Of a stretch of 64,000 bases of DNA, positions 1-11,130 are shown piece by piece. The notes under the pieces are model-generated. The model did no database searches. It was not told where the DNA came from and saw only the letters and a program-made list of their open reading frames with translations. The stretch covers positions 58,761,267 through 58,825,266 of the forward strand of contig CM071934.1 in NCBI GenBank assembly GCA_016081115.2. Direction: 5' to 3'. Numbering within the stretch: the first letter of the stretch is position 1; every line of letters starts with the position of its first letter. The translations under genes were made by a program, and so were the position numbers. Source of the stretch: Rehmannia glutinosa (taxonomy: Eukaryota > Streptophyta > Magnoliopsida > Lamiales > Orobanchaceae).

Positions 1-455
1 GACCTTAAGTTGATTTCACCAGGAGTTTCTCCATACAGCAGTCCAGAATTCTTAGTCAGGAATCATGGAGAAATCAAAAGAGGAAAGCCGAGACTTGTTA
101 TTAATTACAAGGGGATTAATAACATTTTAGAATTCGACGGATACTATATCTCGAGCAGAGAACATCTAGTTAACTGCATCAAAGGTGCCAAGATATTCTC
201 AAAGTTCGATTGCAAGTCTGGATTTTACCAGATTAAGATGGAGGAAGAAAGTAAGAAGTTCACAGCTTTCTCCACACCACAAGGACATTATATTTGGAAC
301 GTAATGCCTATGGGATTGGCTAACGCACCCCAGATATATCAAATGAAGATGGATAATCTTTTCAAGGATTATTTCAGTTTCATGTTCGTATATATCGATG
401 ATATTCTTATCGCTTCAAAGAACATGAAAGAGCATCTCAAACACTTGGAAATATT
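1..455 (+). pseudogene. Caulimovirid-type (endogenous pararetrovirus) reverse transcriptase fragment
   Basis: The frame is open from the window edge to about base 455 and encodes the fingers and palm of a reverse transcriptase. Visible landmarks are a GKPRLVINYK segment, FDCKSGFYQIK, a PMGLANAPQ segment and the catalytic YIDD box at 391-402. The spacing and wording of these motifs, especially 'RNHGEIKRGKPR' and 'FDCKSGF', match plant pararetroviruses (Caulimoviridae) rather than Ty3/Gypsy or Copia elements. The similarity stops abruptly near 455, where the sequence turns into an antisense Copia third-ORF fragment, so the connection and RNase H parts are missing. No movement, coat or protease region is visible in the window. 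It is an old integrated relic, not a functional gene; a divergent Ty3/Gypsy origin is the less likely alternative. Confidence 0.8.
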
Positions 456-456
456 T

Positions 457-1391
457 TCAGTTTCATTACCCTCAGTAGTCACAACCGCTGATGGGCCTTC
501 AACATTCCCTTTTGTAGTCTCAATCAAGCGGCGGACGGAGATCTTTTGGGGTCAACATTACCTCTATTACATCATTTCCTTCTCAACTTAGCTCAATACC
601 ATCCTTTGCCTTGGCTGCAATTGGTCTTCATGGCGGAATTTTTCAATTTGAGACGTCCTCTTAGTATTGTTAACCTCAGTCTATTGTACTTCAATTATCT
701 CACATTCGCCTCCAAACGTTTCTTTAGTTTGGTCTCCCATAGCCTCCTCCAACGGGAGGTGGTAGCATCAAATTTTCGTTCTGCACGGGAGGTGGTAGCA
801 TCAATTGTTCTTACCACCTTCATTATATTTGGGCTAGGAGTAATCATTATGGATGAAGATTCTCCTTGACCCTTTGTCATGCTTTGCTCGTGCAGCTCTT
901 TGGATTCCTTCAAAGCTTGCCTCAACTCAGCCTTTTCCACTGCATCAGCAGGGTCAATTTCCTCAACATCACTATCACTATTGGCTGTTAGTTGGGCATG
1001 TTCTAGGAATTTTGTAAGGAAACAGGTGTAAGGTTTTAGAGATTCCTCAACAGCCTTTGCCTTAGCCTTCTCCTTAGCTTTCTCTTCTTCGTTTTTGTTA
1101 AAAAGGGTAGCAAAACAAAAATATGGGTTGAGTGCAGAGCTAAAAAAGACATTCCCTAGAAAGCTTATAAGCTCTTCTTCCTCTTCAATGAATTCAGGAC
1201 TCTGGAATGGCATAGCTTAACTTCCAATGCCTCCAGATCCTTAGTCTCTCTTGGATGTCACGGTAGGTAGGGGACAACATCATAAGGTCATCGTCCTCCT
1301 CCTGTATAGGCTTAAGAGAAGCCATCTCCTCCTTAATGGTTCTAGCATAGGCTTGAGGGGAGTTAACAACTAACTCCTTAGACTGGTCCAC
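457..1391 (-). pseudogene. Copia (Sirevirus-like) third-ORF fragment, antisense
   Basis: Two open stretches on the minus strand (1391-1194 and 1213-695) and a broken continuation to about 457 form one decayed reading region. It is acidic and lysine-rich, with KAKEKAKAKA and DSDVEEIDPADA-type segments likely to form charged or coiled regions. The segment 'FQSPEFIEEEEE' near 1190-1213 corresponds to 'FQRPEFIEEEEA' in the third ORF of the complete Copia element at 37038-51142 (about 41,930-41,980, minus). In that family this ORF lies between RNase H and the 3' LTR, where Sirevirus-type elements carry an envelope-like ORF; its function is not known to me. Premature stops and frameshifts are present. 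Confidence 0.6.
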
Positions 1392-1439
1392 TGTGTCAAC
1401 TTCTCTTCAATCAGCTGTCTCGAATGAAGCTGACGGTCA

Positions 1440-1984
1440 TGGCTACTATAATAGAAGAAAAGAAGGTGAACTAGGCTGAGTTCATCTTCAGCCGAATCTG
1501 CCAGAACATAATTAACAACGCAATTACTGATGATGGCTTATTCGTTAGCTCGATGGGGTATGACCTTGTGATTGGCCATTTGATGGAGGTGAAGGACATT
1601 TCTCTCAGGAATGGGAAACTCTTACATGTCAACAAAAAAATGTTCAGGGCAAACCTCTCTACTCGCACAGAGGCAAGCCCATGCAAGAAAGACTGACACC
1701 AACGAAGGTGAGTCAGCTGACCCTGTCCCCGAGGACACTGTTGCAATCGCCAAATCTCCATCTCCAAAGCCTATTCAGAAGAAGAAGAGAACCACTGCAG
1801 CAACGCCTGCATCTGCCCATGCATCCGTTGAAAGACCAAGCACCTGCCCCAACAGCCGAGACTGAGAAGGATACCCCTGCACTTTCTCCAGTCATGAAGA
1901 AAAAGTGTTCAGTTGTGCCTCGCAAGCCAGCTGTAGTCAAGAAGATAAAGATGGTGGAGCCAGCTGCCATCGAAGAAGCTAAAG
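1440..1984 (+). pseudogene. Copia third-ORF fragment, sense orientation
   Basis: A plus-strand relic whose best-preserved part (about 1550-1650) reads 'VIGHLMEVKDISLRNGKLL' and matches a stretch of the third ORF of the complete Copia element (about 42,710-42,800, minus: 'PVMEVKGVPLRHGKAF'). It continues as a proline-, lysine- and alanine-rich tail to about 1984. It points the opposite way to the neighbouring fragment at 457-1391, so the two pieces come from a rearrangement or from two insertions. Its apparent C-terminus runs into LTR sequence at about 1985. No function can be assigned. Confidence 0.5.
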
Positions 1985-3425
1985 AGGAAACCTTACCAAC
2001 TTTTTAATTTAGTCCTTTTAAAAGTATTTTTGGAGTTTAACATAAATCAGCTTAGTCCTTGAGGGATAACTAGGATGGCTTTCACAGCAAAGTTACCCAC
2101 TCAACAGACTCAACTGAGCTGTTGATAGTATAACTTAGCTTCTTTTAGCTAACACTTAGAAATACAGTTGATTTGTTTTTGTCAGCGGAAGACTTATCAC
2201 CCTTATGATTTTTAAACACATTTACAACACTTGTTTTAGCAATGGTTATTATCAGCAGAGTTTGACAATTTTAACTTAGCAGCAGATATAGAATAAATGC
2301 AAGAATTAAATGTGTTGAAAAGTAAATAAAAACACAAGCAATTTTTATAGTGGTTTAAGGATGGAGTAATTCCTATAATACACTCTTCTACAACTCCTGG
2401 AGGAATCCACTAAGTAACAAGATCTTGGTTACAAAGCGGTCAACAGTCCAAGTCAACTTCGATAACACGGCCAGCTGCTCCTAGGACTCAGCTTCTTTGC
2501 AAAACAGTTGTCTTGCTATTTCAGCTCCTTCAAATTCTTGGATTTGTTCACACAGGCCTCCAATGATTGTAAAGCTTCTAGTTCGAACTGGAACCTTACT
2601 ACTTCTCCTTCAACCTTGGAGAGTAGACCCCTTTGTTCTTTATATAGGTTTTTCTTTTCAACTGATGAAATAATCTTTCCTTCACTGAGTGTGTTGGATT
2701 GAATTCCTTCGAAATCAGGCTTGAGGATTTCTTTGAAAAACTTGAGAGAATTTGCAGGTTATTGCTTTCTTGTATGCTTGATAGTCTTATGAAATTCGTT
2801 ACCTTCCCTCACTTGCTTCCTCAGTCTTTTATAATGTAGATTTGAAATTATGTCCGTTGAAGAGATAGACACAAATTTCAAATCACACTCGTAGGTTGTT
2901 GGCTTGTCTTGTCTTGCAGCATTGATGTGGATCGTACCATGAATTAAATGTTCTGCAACCTTTTCTTAATCTCTGCAGGTTTTCAGGTACATCTCATTGG
3001 TTCCTTGCTTTTTTCATTCTTTCAGCAAAACAACTTTATTGCTGGCAGTCTGAAACATGCCTATTTACAGCAAAACATTGACTTGTGTTGACAACATATC
3101 TCTTTTAGGTTTCCTCAAGTCTTGTCTGTTGCATACCCCTTTGACATTCAATTCCAATCATTTTGGAATGACTTAGTTGTCGATCGGTGATTGATTGAGA
3201 TGCTTTTTCATCACTTGATCAATCTTCACTTCACTTCACACAGCTGACACACAACTGGGTCTTCTCTTTGATCTTCAGTCAACTCTTGTAATCTTCAACT
3301 TAGCTGACTTCAACTCAGCTTATACAACCTTATCTATTACAAGTTGAATTACATAGGAAATATGGTGTCAACTTCCTAATCTAAGTTCTACATGGTATCA
3401 TCAAAATCTAAACAAAAAGATCCTT
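1985..3425 (-). mobile_element. Diverged Copia LTR (minus orientation)
   Basis: The sequence from 'ccttaccaac' near 1991 through 'ctacatggtatcatcaaaatc' near 3390-3410 follows the order of the Copia LTRs at 37038-38620 and 49565-51142. Shared landmarks are the 'tttagtccttttaaaag' block, the 'gttgatagtataac' block, 'cagcggaagactt' and the 'cttcctaatctaag' end. About 60 bases of the left (TGTAGGTCCC) end are missing, and the right terminus has decayed. Similarity is partial, so this is an old, related rather than identical LTR. It faces the LTR at 4019-5437 in inverted orientation. Confidence 0.65.
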
Positions 3426-3990
3426 GATCGATCACAGACACCAATGATGTTTATAGAAATTTGCCAGTTTATGTTCCTATACCGGGACTTGTCAGGAAGT
3501 GGAACTCGACCATCAATATATGTTCCATATAATGCTCCTAAGCAACCTTAAGAAAGAGAGGCAAAATGTGAGAAAAGTTTTAACATTGAGTGGATGTTCA
3601 AATTTGGGTGGTAAACAAATACCTAAAACCACTTCCACTTATCATCCATGCTTTCCTCATTGACAGCCAGGGGGTGACTAGTAAGATGGTATGAAGCTTA
3701 AGAACTACTTGTAGTACCATATTAAAATGTGTGCTAATGGTATCGCTAGAACGTCTAAAATCAAATTTGACGACAATAATGTTTTTGTGTGATGTGGCAA
3801 TACAGACAAGAATATAGCTACTTGGGCAGTAATTTGTACATGTCCCATACAGAGAATCCCACCCATATTTTCTAAAAGAAAATAGAGCCTACCAAATGAA
3901 TTTTTTTATCCATGCAGAGTTGTTAAGTTTGATCACTTATGTTATGTCACACAAGTGGTCAATTTATGCAGGTAAATGATCAACCATGCT
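3425..3990 (-). pseudogene. PIF/Harbinger transposase relic
   Basis: Reading the minus strand from about 3990 down, broken frames give 'FRRSSDTISTHFNMVL', then 'MDDKWKWF', then after an apparent short intron (donor near 3620, acceptor near 3545) 'CLGALYGTYIDGRVP' and 'RYRNINWQISINIIGVC'. These correspond in order to the conserved core of plant PIF/Harbinger DDE transposases (the ...WKWFK..CLGALDGTYI...Q.STN.LGVC block), including the first catalytic Asp region, here changed from DGT to YGT. The C-terminal part is missing because the LTR at 1985-3425 abuts it. Frameshifts and stops show it is dead. Confidence 0.65.
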
Positions 3991-4018
3991 GTAAGGGTCA
4001 TGGTTTGTTGTTGATATG

Positions 4019-5437
4019 TGTTAGAAAATATATTGTATAGATTTTGATATTGCTTAGAAAACTTTGTTTAGGAAGTTGACACCTCATTTTCTATGAAACT
4101 TCTACTTTGTAATAGATAGAATGAAAGTTGACTTAAAAAACAACCAAGTAGAATTGCAGAATACTTATTGAAGAAATCACCAAAAGACTCTCAGCCAAGT
4201 GCGACAACCAATTCTTTCAGAAGACTGACAGCAGAGTCCATCAGAAGAATATGTTAGAAGACCCAAGCTTAAGTCAAAACAAGGAAAGCAGCTGAAGGAC
4301 TAAAATATCTAAAGAAGTCTATTGCACCAAGTCCAAGGAAATTACTTATTTTAGTAACAAGGACATGTCTGAAACCATAAAGTGCTCAAGCTATAATGAT
4401 GCAAAAGGAATGAGCAAATGGTAAGCAAGCAAGTGATGACACCTTTTCAGAAAGCCTATAGAGAACCTGAGAACAAGGTTGAGTCAACATCTAAAGTTGC
4501 AAGACAAGACAAGCCAACGAACACAAAGTAAAGTTTGAAGTTTCTGTCTATCTCTTCAACAGACAAAATTCAAACTCCTACTATAAAAGCTGGGGGTTTT
4601 CAGAGAGAAAAAACATGAACTAAGAAATGTCTGGAAGAAATTAGACATAAGATCATTCAAACAAGAAATTTGAAAACTCTCTCTTAAGCTTAACTAATCC
4701 TCAAGCTTACTCGAAGACACTTCATCTAACACACACTGTGAAAGATTGAAGTTCTTAATCAGTTGAAGAGAAAAATATTTGTGAAAACAAACGAGGGGTC
4801 TACACTGCCAATGATTAAAGGGTATAGTAGGTTGGATTTTGAACCAGATTCTAAATCCAAAGGAGGGTTGTGTGAACAGTTTCTGAAGATTCAGAGAGCG
4901 GAATTAACTAGGTAGTTTCCTGGTAAATAGTTGAGTCCAAGAAATAGCTAGTTGTGTGATCAAGGTTGTTTGGATTGTACTTTTATAACTAAAGTCACTT
5001 GTTACATTAGTGGATTTTTCCTTGAGTAGGAGAAGGGTGGAGTAGGGGAATTACCCCATTCTCGGACTATTATAAATTGTTGTCTTTACATTATTGCTTT
5101 TATATTCCCGCTCTTAACATTTGCTTTATATTTGCTATCCAATCAACTGCAAACTCTTTAAAATACTAAGTGTTGATAACTAAAACTTTAAATGGTGTAA
5201 GTCTTCCACTGACCGAAAAGAAAACTGGATTTGTAAAATAGTTGACTATCTTCAGCTGAGTTACTCTATCAACAGTTTTCTCCAGAACTGTTGAGTGGTT
5301 AACTCTCCTGCTGATCTTCAACCCGGTTGTCTTACAGGACTGAGTTTTCTTAAACTTTGATATAAAGAATCGAGAAATTTGTAAAGTCTATTCAATCCCA
5401 CCTTCTAGACTTTACCCAACACCTCTTGGGACCTGCA
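4019..5437 (+). mobile_element. Copia 5' LTR (plus orientation)
   Basis: The LTR starts TGTTAGAAAATATATTG at 4019 and ends ...GGGACCTGCA at 5437, giving the expected TG...CA ends. It is followed after two bases by a tRNA-iMet-type primer-binding site and then by a Copia gag, so it is the 5' LTR of a plus-strand element. It is about 1.42 kb and only moderately similar to the LTRs of the complete element at 37038-51142. No matching 3' LTR lies downstream. Confidence 0.75.
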
Positions 5438-5439
5438 AG

Positions 5440-5450
5440 TGGTATCAGAG
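5440..5450 (+). other. Primer-binding site (tRNA-iMet type)
   Basis: TGGTATCAGAG two bases after the LTR end matches the standard plant initiator-methionine tRNA primer-binding site (TGGTATCAGAGC) except for the last base. It fixes the orientation and the LTR end. Confidence 0.75.
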
Positions 5451-5550
5451 AGGTTGGTTCAAAGAACCTTCTGCACTAGTTACTAAATTAGATCTCTATT
5501 TTCAAAAACATCAGCATTTAATTCTTTCAAAGCTTTTAAAGAGTTATCAC

Positions 5551-8060
5551 CATGGAAGCAAATCTAACTCGTATTCCCATGTTTTCTATTGAAGAATTTG
5601 ATGATTGGAAAACATGTATGCAAACACATTTCTCTGCATTGCATGATGAAATATGATTTGTCATTTAAGATGGACCCATTAAAATCACTAAGGTGAATAC
5701 AACTGTGGCTAGAGCAACAGGTGCAGAAGATGAAACCACAAAAGCATCTGAGGTTGACAAACTTAGAAACGAAGGGATAAGCGAAGACAGAAAAAGGCAC
5801 AACCTTGATAATGTTGTTATGGACATTTTTACAAGACGTTGGACGAAGCTATGTTCAACAAGATCAAGTCATGCAGGACAACCAAAGAAAAGAAAGTAAA
5901 CTTGCAGTTGCAGTTCAAATGTTTGAAAATTTTAAGATGACTGACTCTGGAGTCATTGGATCAGTTGGATGCAAGGTTCACAGAGATAACAAATGAATTA
6001 TATGCTCTTGGTAAGGAGTATACAGAAATGGAAATGTGTAAGATTTTGATAGCTCTTCTAACTGAATGGAAAATGCAGGTGATGGCTCTGAGGCACTCAA
6101 TGGACCTTATAAAAATATCAAATCATGAAGTATTTTTAGATCTGAAAGCCTACGAATTCAAGCTCAAAAGGAAAAAATAAGACGAGATAGCTGCACCCAA
6201 GACTGTTGCCTTGATAGCAGGTGAGTCTAAGTTAGCAGGCACAAAAGACATCATTGATAAGGAAGATACCCCTGATGGTTAAGATATTCAACAAATTCTT
6301 CAACAAAAACTACAAGAGGAACAAATGAGAGTCCTTTAGAAGGCACTCTTCTCCCTCTAAAGGAAAAGAGGAGAGACCCTAAGAGAGAGCTGAAAATAAA
6401 GTAGAAAACTTGTCTGGAATTGCAGACAGACAGGTTACTTTGCAGTTGACTTTGTCCCTATCCACCAGTCAAAAATTACAGAAATGATGATGAAAAAAAG
6501 TCTTCAGAGAAAGAAGAAATGACAAAAAAAAAGGCTATGATGGTTGTTAGAAAGAGTGAAGCTGACTACTCATCTCACACTGAAGAAGAGGCATTGATTT
6601 GTCTAATAGCCAAAGAACATGAAGATTAGGTAACTCTTAACTCATCTGATTCAGATTCTGATGATAGTGATCATGACACACACATGTCATCATCCACTGA
6701 CTTTATGATTCATTAGGCAAAATGGTGAAAGATTTTTAACACATGAATTCCTCACACACACTACTAAATGAGGAAAACAACCAACTCAAAAGCCAAAACT
6801 CACTCAAAAGAGCAAATCACTTAGGCACTTAAAATAAAGAGTTGAAGGATGAGATTAAAAAGGTCAAAGCAGATTGTACTGCTAAACAAAAGAGAGATAT
6901 AGAACTTAAAAGTACTATAACGTCACTCAGCAAATCATCTAAAACATTGGATGAGTTGATGATGATTCAAAAAGAAATTGGAGACAAAACATGACTGGGA
7001 TTTAATTCATTTGTGAATGCACAAACTCCAAGCGTGATTTTAGAAAAAAAAATCCTCAGGTAATGGGGAAGGTCCAAAAATCTAAGACTCCATATATTGT
7101 ACCCACATATCACCAGCAGACTACTAAAATGGAGTATTGTGTTAAATCAAAACATAACTACCAAAGGCCCCAGAACTTATAGCGTAAGAAAGCATATGAT
7201 GGGAATGGTAGAAATTATCCAATCTAAGCTGATTGGATTCCATCCATGAAATATCAGCAGATTCCAAAGGTAAACAACCCACAATAGCAAAGGCCTAAAA
7301 ATCAATATAGGACATTATCTCTGGCATATAAATCATCACACCTATGCACCAAGACATTATGCACACAATACACAATAGTTCCCATTAGGGATGGCAAAAA
7401 TGACCCAACCCGTGGGTACCTGCCCCGGCCCACCCTGTTTGGGTCGCCCTGTCCCGTGACCCGTGGCGGGGCGGGGCGGGTTTAGGTATCATTTCCACCT
7501 CGCATAGAATTTTTGTTTTTAAAATATATTTTAATACATATTTTTCATATATAATATATGTTATAATATAAGTTTTATGTATTCTTATATTATATCTAAC
7601 ATTTATAAATTGATAATAACAACTTTTGTAAATAATATTTTATAAATATATTTTAAATATAATTTTTTTTTATCTTTTTGTATTTGATTTAATTTTAAAT
7701 GGGGCAGAATAGGTCGACCCTCCCCGACCGCGCCATTCTAGGCACGGGGGGGAGGGTCTGGGTCTTCACCGACCCGCCGACCCCTTTGTCATCCATATTT
7801 CCCATATTATCACAAGAATGCAAATGTACACATGTATACAAAAACATACAGACAAAAGAGATATTTGTATGTAGAAAAAACACCTAAGCAATTTGCTAAA
7901 ATTCATTATAATTATGGAACTGAAAGGTGACAACTCCTTAGTCGATCATTTTAGTCGATAAGATCATTGGCTATAAGTTGGTTGGAACACCTTATAGTGC
8001 TAACCCCTCGGGACCCACACATATAATGAGTACCTCAAGTTTGATTTTGATTTCGGGCTT
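5551..8060 (+). pseudogene. Copia gag, decayed and truncated
   Basis: Translation starts ATGGAAGCAAATCTAACTCG at 5551 (MEANLTRIPMF...), the same N-terminus as the gag of the complete Copia element (49434, minus). The body is broken by many stops and frameshifts. Recognisable pieces include the UBN2/retrotrans_gag-like core to about 6180, a relic of the zinc knuckle near 6410-6450 ('WNCRQTGYFAVD', with flanking cysteines lost), the serine/aspartate-rich stretch near 6640-6700 and the basic tail near 7080-7370. A hAT MITE (7386-7797) splits the last part; gag similarity resumes at about 7806 and fades by about 8060. Protease, integrase and RT are absent. Confidence 0.7.
7386..7797. mobile_element. 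hAT-type MITE
   Basis: Ends read TAGGGATGGCAAAA (left) and, inverted, TATGGATGACAAA (right). GC-rich subterminal blocks (gacccaacccgtgggta..., gggcaggttt-like) surround an AT-rich core, as in the common plant hAT MITEs. The flanks GTTCCCAT (7378-7385) and TTTCCCAT (7798-7805) are an 8-bp target duplication with one mismatch. It lies inside the Copia gag relic and encodes nothing. Confidence 0.75.
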
Positions 8061-9350
8061 TTTCGGGCTAGCTTATTACAAAGTGAGGCCCGACTTTTTT
8101 GGCCTTGAAAAATAGAGAACTCGGATACATGGATACCCACACATGTATGTGGTTTGTTCTAATATATCAATGGAAATAAAAGCAATCAACAAAGTTCAAG
8201 GAATGAAAAGGAGCTAAAGTCATATTTTGAGGAAATGAGTTTCAACGGAAATCAAAGGCATTGGATCTGTAATATCCCATATTTATTAATTATTATTATT
8301 ATATACATTATAATCATCTTAAATGTTTTATCTATCATATATTAATATTTATAATTCAGTCATTATTTTTTTTTACAATCCAAATTTTTTATAAAACCCC
8401 ATTAGGATAGAATTTCACTCCTATAGATGACATGAAAATTAGATTTTTATCTTATCATCTTTTTATCTTATCATCTTTTGAATCCTACTTATCATCAACT
8501 TCATAAAATTACCTATAAGTATCAGTAATCCCCGCAGATTTATTTTATCTGTTTTGCCATGTTTGAGTTAGGGTAAATATTTTAGTTTCTACTTACTATG
8601 CCGTCCAAGAAAAACCAATGCCCAAAGCAATCAACTCATATTTTTTATTCTCTTCTTCCACCCGCCGTTCACCGAAAATTCATTATATGACCCAACAACA
8701 ATATCCAACAATAAAGTTTCTTTGCTCGATCAGAGAGTCGTTAAATTTTCTTCTTACTCACACGTGTAAATTTTGATGGAGTAACTTTATCTTTCAAGTA
8801 TTAAACTTCGGAAGTGAAAAGCTTGAACTAAAATGTTAAATATAGTTTAAAAAAAGGAGATAATGCCAGGTAATAGCCGTTAAAATCTAACAAGGCCAAC
8901 TAAGATATTAAAGTAAGATACCAAGTATCATGACAAACATAAAAGAACCATAAGTGCAGAATCAAGGAAGGAATGTACAGTTATAGTTTGTTTTCGGCTG
9001 AAGAGGAGTCCAGAGTTATAACCTAAAAAATGATATCTAGCATCCTCAAATTATAGGATTGCATCTTCAAAGATACATTAAGATCTTAAGCATAATAGAC
9101 TGATGTAGAATCCCGTATCTCCAAACTTTCTAGCCATCTTTGCATCTTTGCAGGATCCAGTGTGTGCTTAGGATCAGGGTCCGACTAGCAGCATTTGTCA
9201 CCCGAACTAACAACAATTATAGATAAGTTAAGAATGGAGAACAAGAATCAGAAAAATGTTATATTGGATGACACAATTACACAAAACAAGCCACGAAGAT
9301 GCCCGCTTCTATTAGAGCTTAATACTGACAGAAACACCAATAACTATATA
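8061..9350. other. Unassigned sequence, possible solo-LTR start
   Basis: No convincing coding sequence is visible. A TGTAATATCCCATATTT at 8268 resembles the 5' end of many plant Gypsy LTRs, followed by a long AT-rich tract, but I could not find the other end or a target duplication. The rest looks like decayed intergenic DNA. Confidence 0.3.
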
Positions 9351-9575
9351 GGGATAATCACAAAAACTACCCCGAGGTTTAGCCTAATTAATAAAAACTC
9401 CAGTTATCTTTCAAAGTTTCAAATACCCCTCCCGAGGGTGATTTGTAAACTAGAAACAAGGAGGGTGCAATTTGTAGACAGAAACAAATGTCGAGGGATG
9501 TTTGTAATTTTGAAAGACAACTGAAGTTATTCGTAATTAGGCTACACCTCTGGGGTAGTTTTCGTAACTATCCCC
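9351..9575. mobile_element. MULE-type MITE (family A, copy 1)
   Basis: Inverted termini run GGGATAATCACAAAAACTACC... at left and GGGGATAGTTACGAAAACTACC (inverted) at right, extending about 60 bases through the 'tagcctaatta' block. The flanking 9-mers AACTATATA (9342-9350) and AACCATATT (9576-9584) match at seven of nine positions, consistent with an aged 9-bp Mutator-type duplication. It belongs to the same family as 26317-26603. Confidence 0.7.
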
Positions 9576-11130
9576 AACCATATTTAGCATTCATAACAGA
9601 GCAGCATAATTCACCTTAGATATGATAATTGGAATCGATGTCTATTATCTTGACGAACAACTATCAGAGTTTTATTTTGTATGGAGGAAGAATTGAGGAA
9701 GCAGAACGGACCTGATATGGATTAAGAGGATGGACGGACAAGGGAAAGGGCCTCAATCCCTTTTTTTGACAATGGAGACAGAACTTATGTGCGAGCGTTC
9801 AATTTTATATGGACCCATGTTGACCATAACGGCTCATCATGGCCGTCCATCACGCGACCAGGTACATGCAAAAATGCACCTGGGGCAGCATGAAGCTATT
9901 GTGACAGCTTTGACGATCATCCAATAACCGTGTCACAATATGCTATAGATGTGCAGTTGAAAATGGAGATGGAAATGAAATGACACTCGATCATACAAAT
10001 CCAAAGACTTATTCACAATGACTATATACCACCAAAGCTTAACTCCAATCACTTTTGTCATTTACAAGCTTACAACCTATCCTGGAACTGCATAGCTCTT
10101 ACCACTTACTAATTTCAAATCGTTGTAACAAAATCCCTGTATCATAGAATTCGATAACTTATCTTTAGTCATGCCTAGTTTTATGTGCTCCAACATTTGA
10201 ATATTACTTGAACAAAGAAGGACAAATAATGAATCTGGTACTGAGGAAATCAATGCAATACTTTCACCTAAACCTATCCAAAAATGATATCAGTCGATGA
10301 TCAGTATGATGTAGAGAAAAATAAGGTGACCTCCCTCCCACAACATTGCAGACAGGATGTCGACAGTAAAGTGAGCACAGTAAAAGTTCTGAGCAAAGAT
10401 GCTTATGAAAAGTTACACGTCAGGTAAATCCTAAATATCAGAAGAATCATAGTAGAAGTCCTTAAAACTTATGACCCCAAAGACATGTATTTTGCGTGAA
10501 GTAGCTAATTGGGTTTGCAATCTGCTAAATAAACCATAAAGATCGCAATAAATGGCAATATTTTAATACATGAATCATCCCTCTAAACAAAAAATCAAAT
10601 GCGTTAAAAAACAACTGTATTTTGCGTGAACTTCTTATTTTAGCATTAATAAGCACCAAAAGTTAATAGCACTAGAAACAATAGGTGCTCATGGGACCAT
10701 AGGTCTTGTAATCATCACACTTTAATAAGAGGTGCATAGACATTGACCAATAACCATTTGAAACTACCGTCAGGGGGGCATATTCAAGTGGCATTAAGAA
10801 AAGAGTTCATATTCCTGCTAATGCAATTTCATGACGCACCTACATATAAACTAGAGAAAACAGAGATAGACACAAAAGTAGACAAGAATCACAGATTGGC
10901 AGACCATTGTTAGTATACCAAGGGAATGTTCACAGAATTAGGAATATTAACTCGTCATTCCAAGAAGCAGATCTCACAATATGATGTGAAAGTTATTCGT
11001 GAATAACTACATATTAAAAGGAAATATAAAATGCAATATGGAAATAAAGGAGCCAAACTGACAGATTAGAGTTGCTGTGAAACAAATTAATAAAATCTTT
11101 AATACCTTTCTCATTGAGGCAAATTGGAGC
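9576..11130. other. Intergenic region 3' of the COMMD9-like gene
   Basis: No coding sequence is supported. It should contain the 3' UTR of the gene that ends at 11131. A small hairpin-prone sequence near 9858-9885 (CCAGGT...TGCACCTGG around an A-rich loop) is the only local structure noted. The open frame at 9730-9927 has no recognisable product. Confidence 0.4.

Noticed and set aside
9097..9190. Minus-strand last-exon-like frame (DPKHTLDPAKMQRWLESLE) with a TGCTGCTAG acceptor
   Set aside because: No upstream exon could be joined to it and I do not recognise the protein, so a gene is not supported.
9730..9927. 65-codon open frame on the plus strand
   Set aside because: No domain, no splice context and an ordinary length for chance in this sequence.
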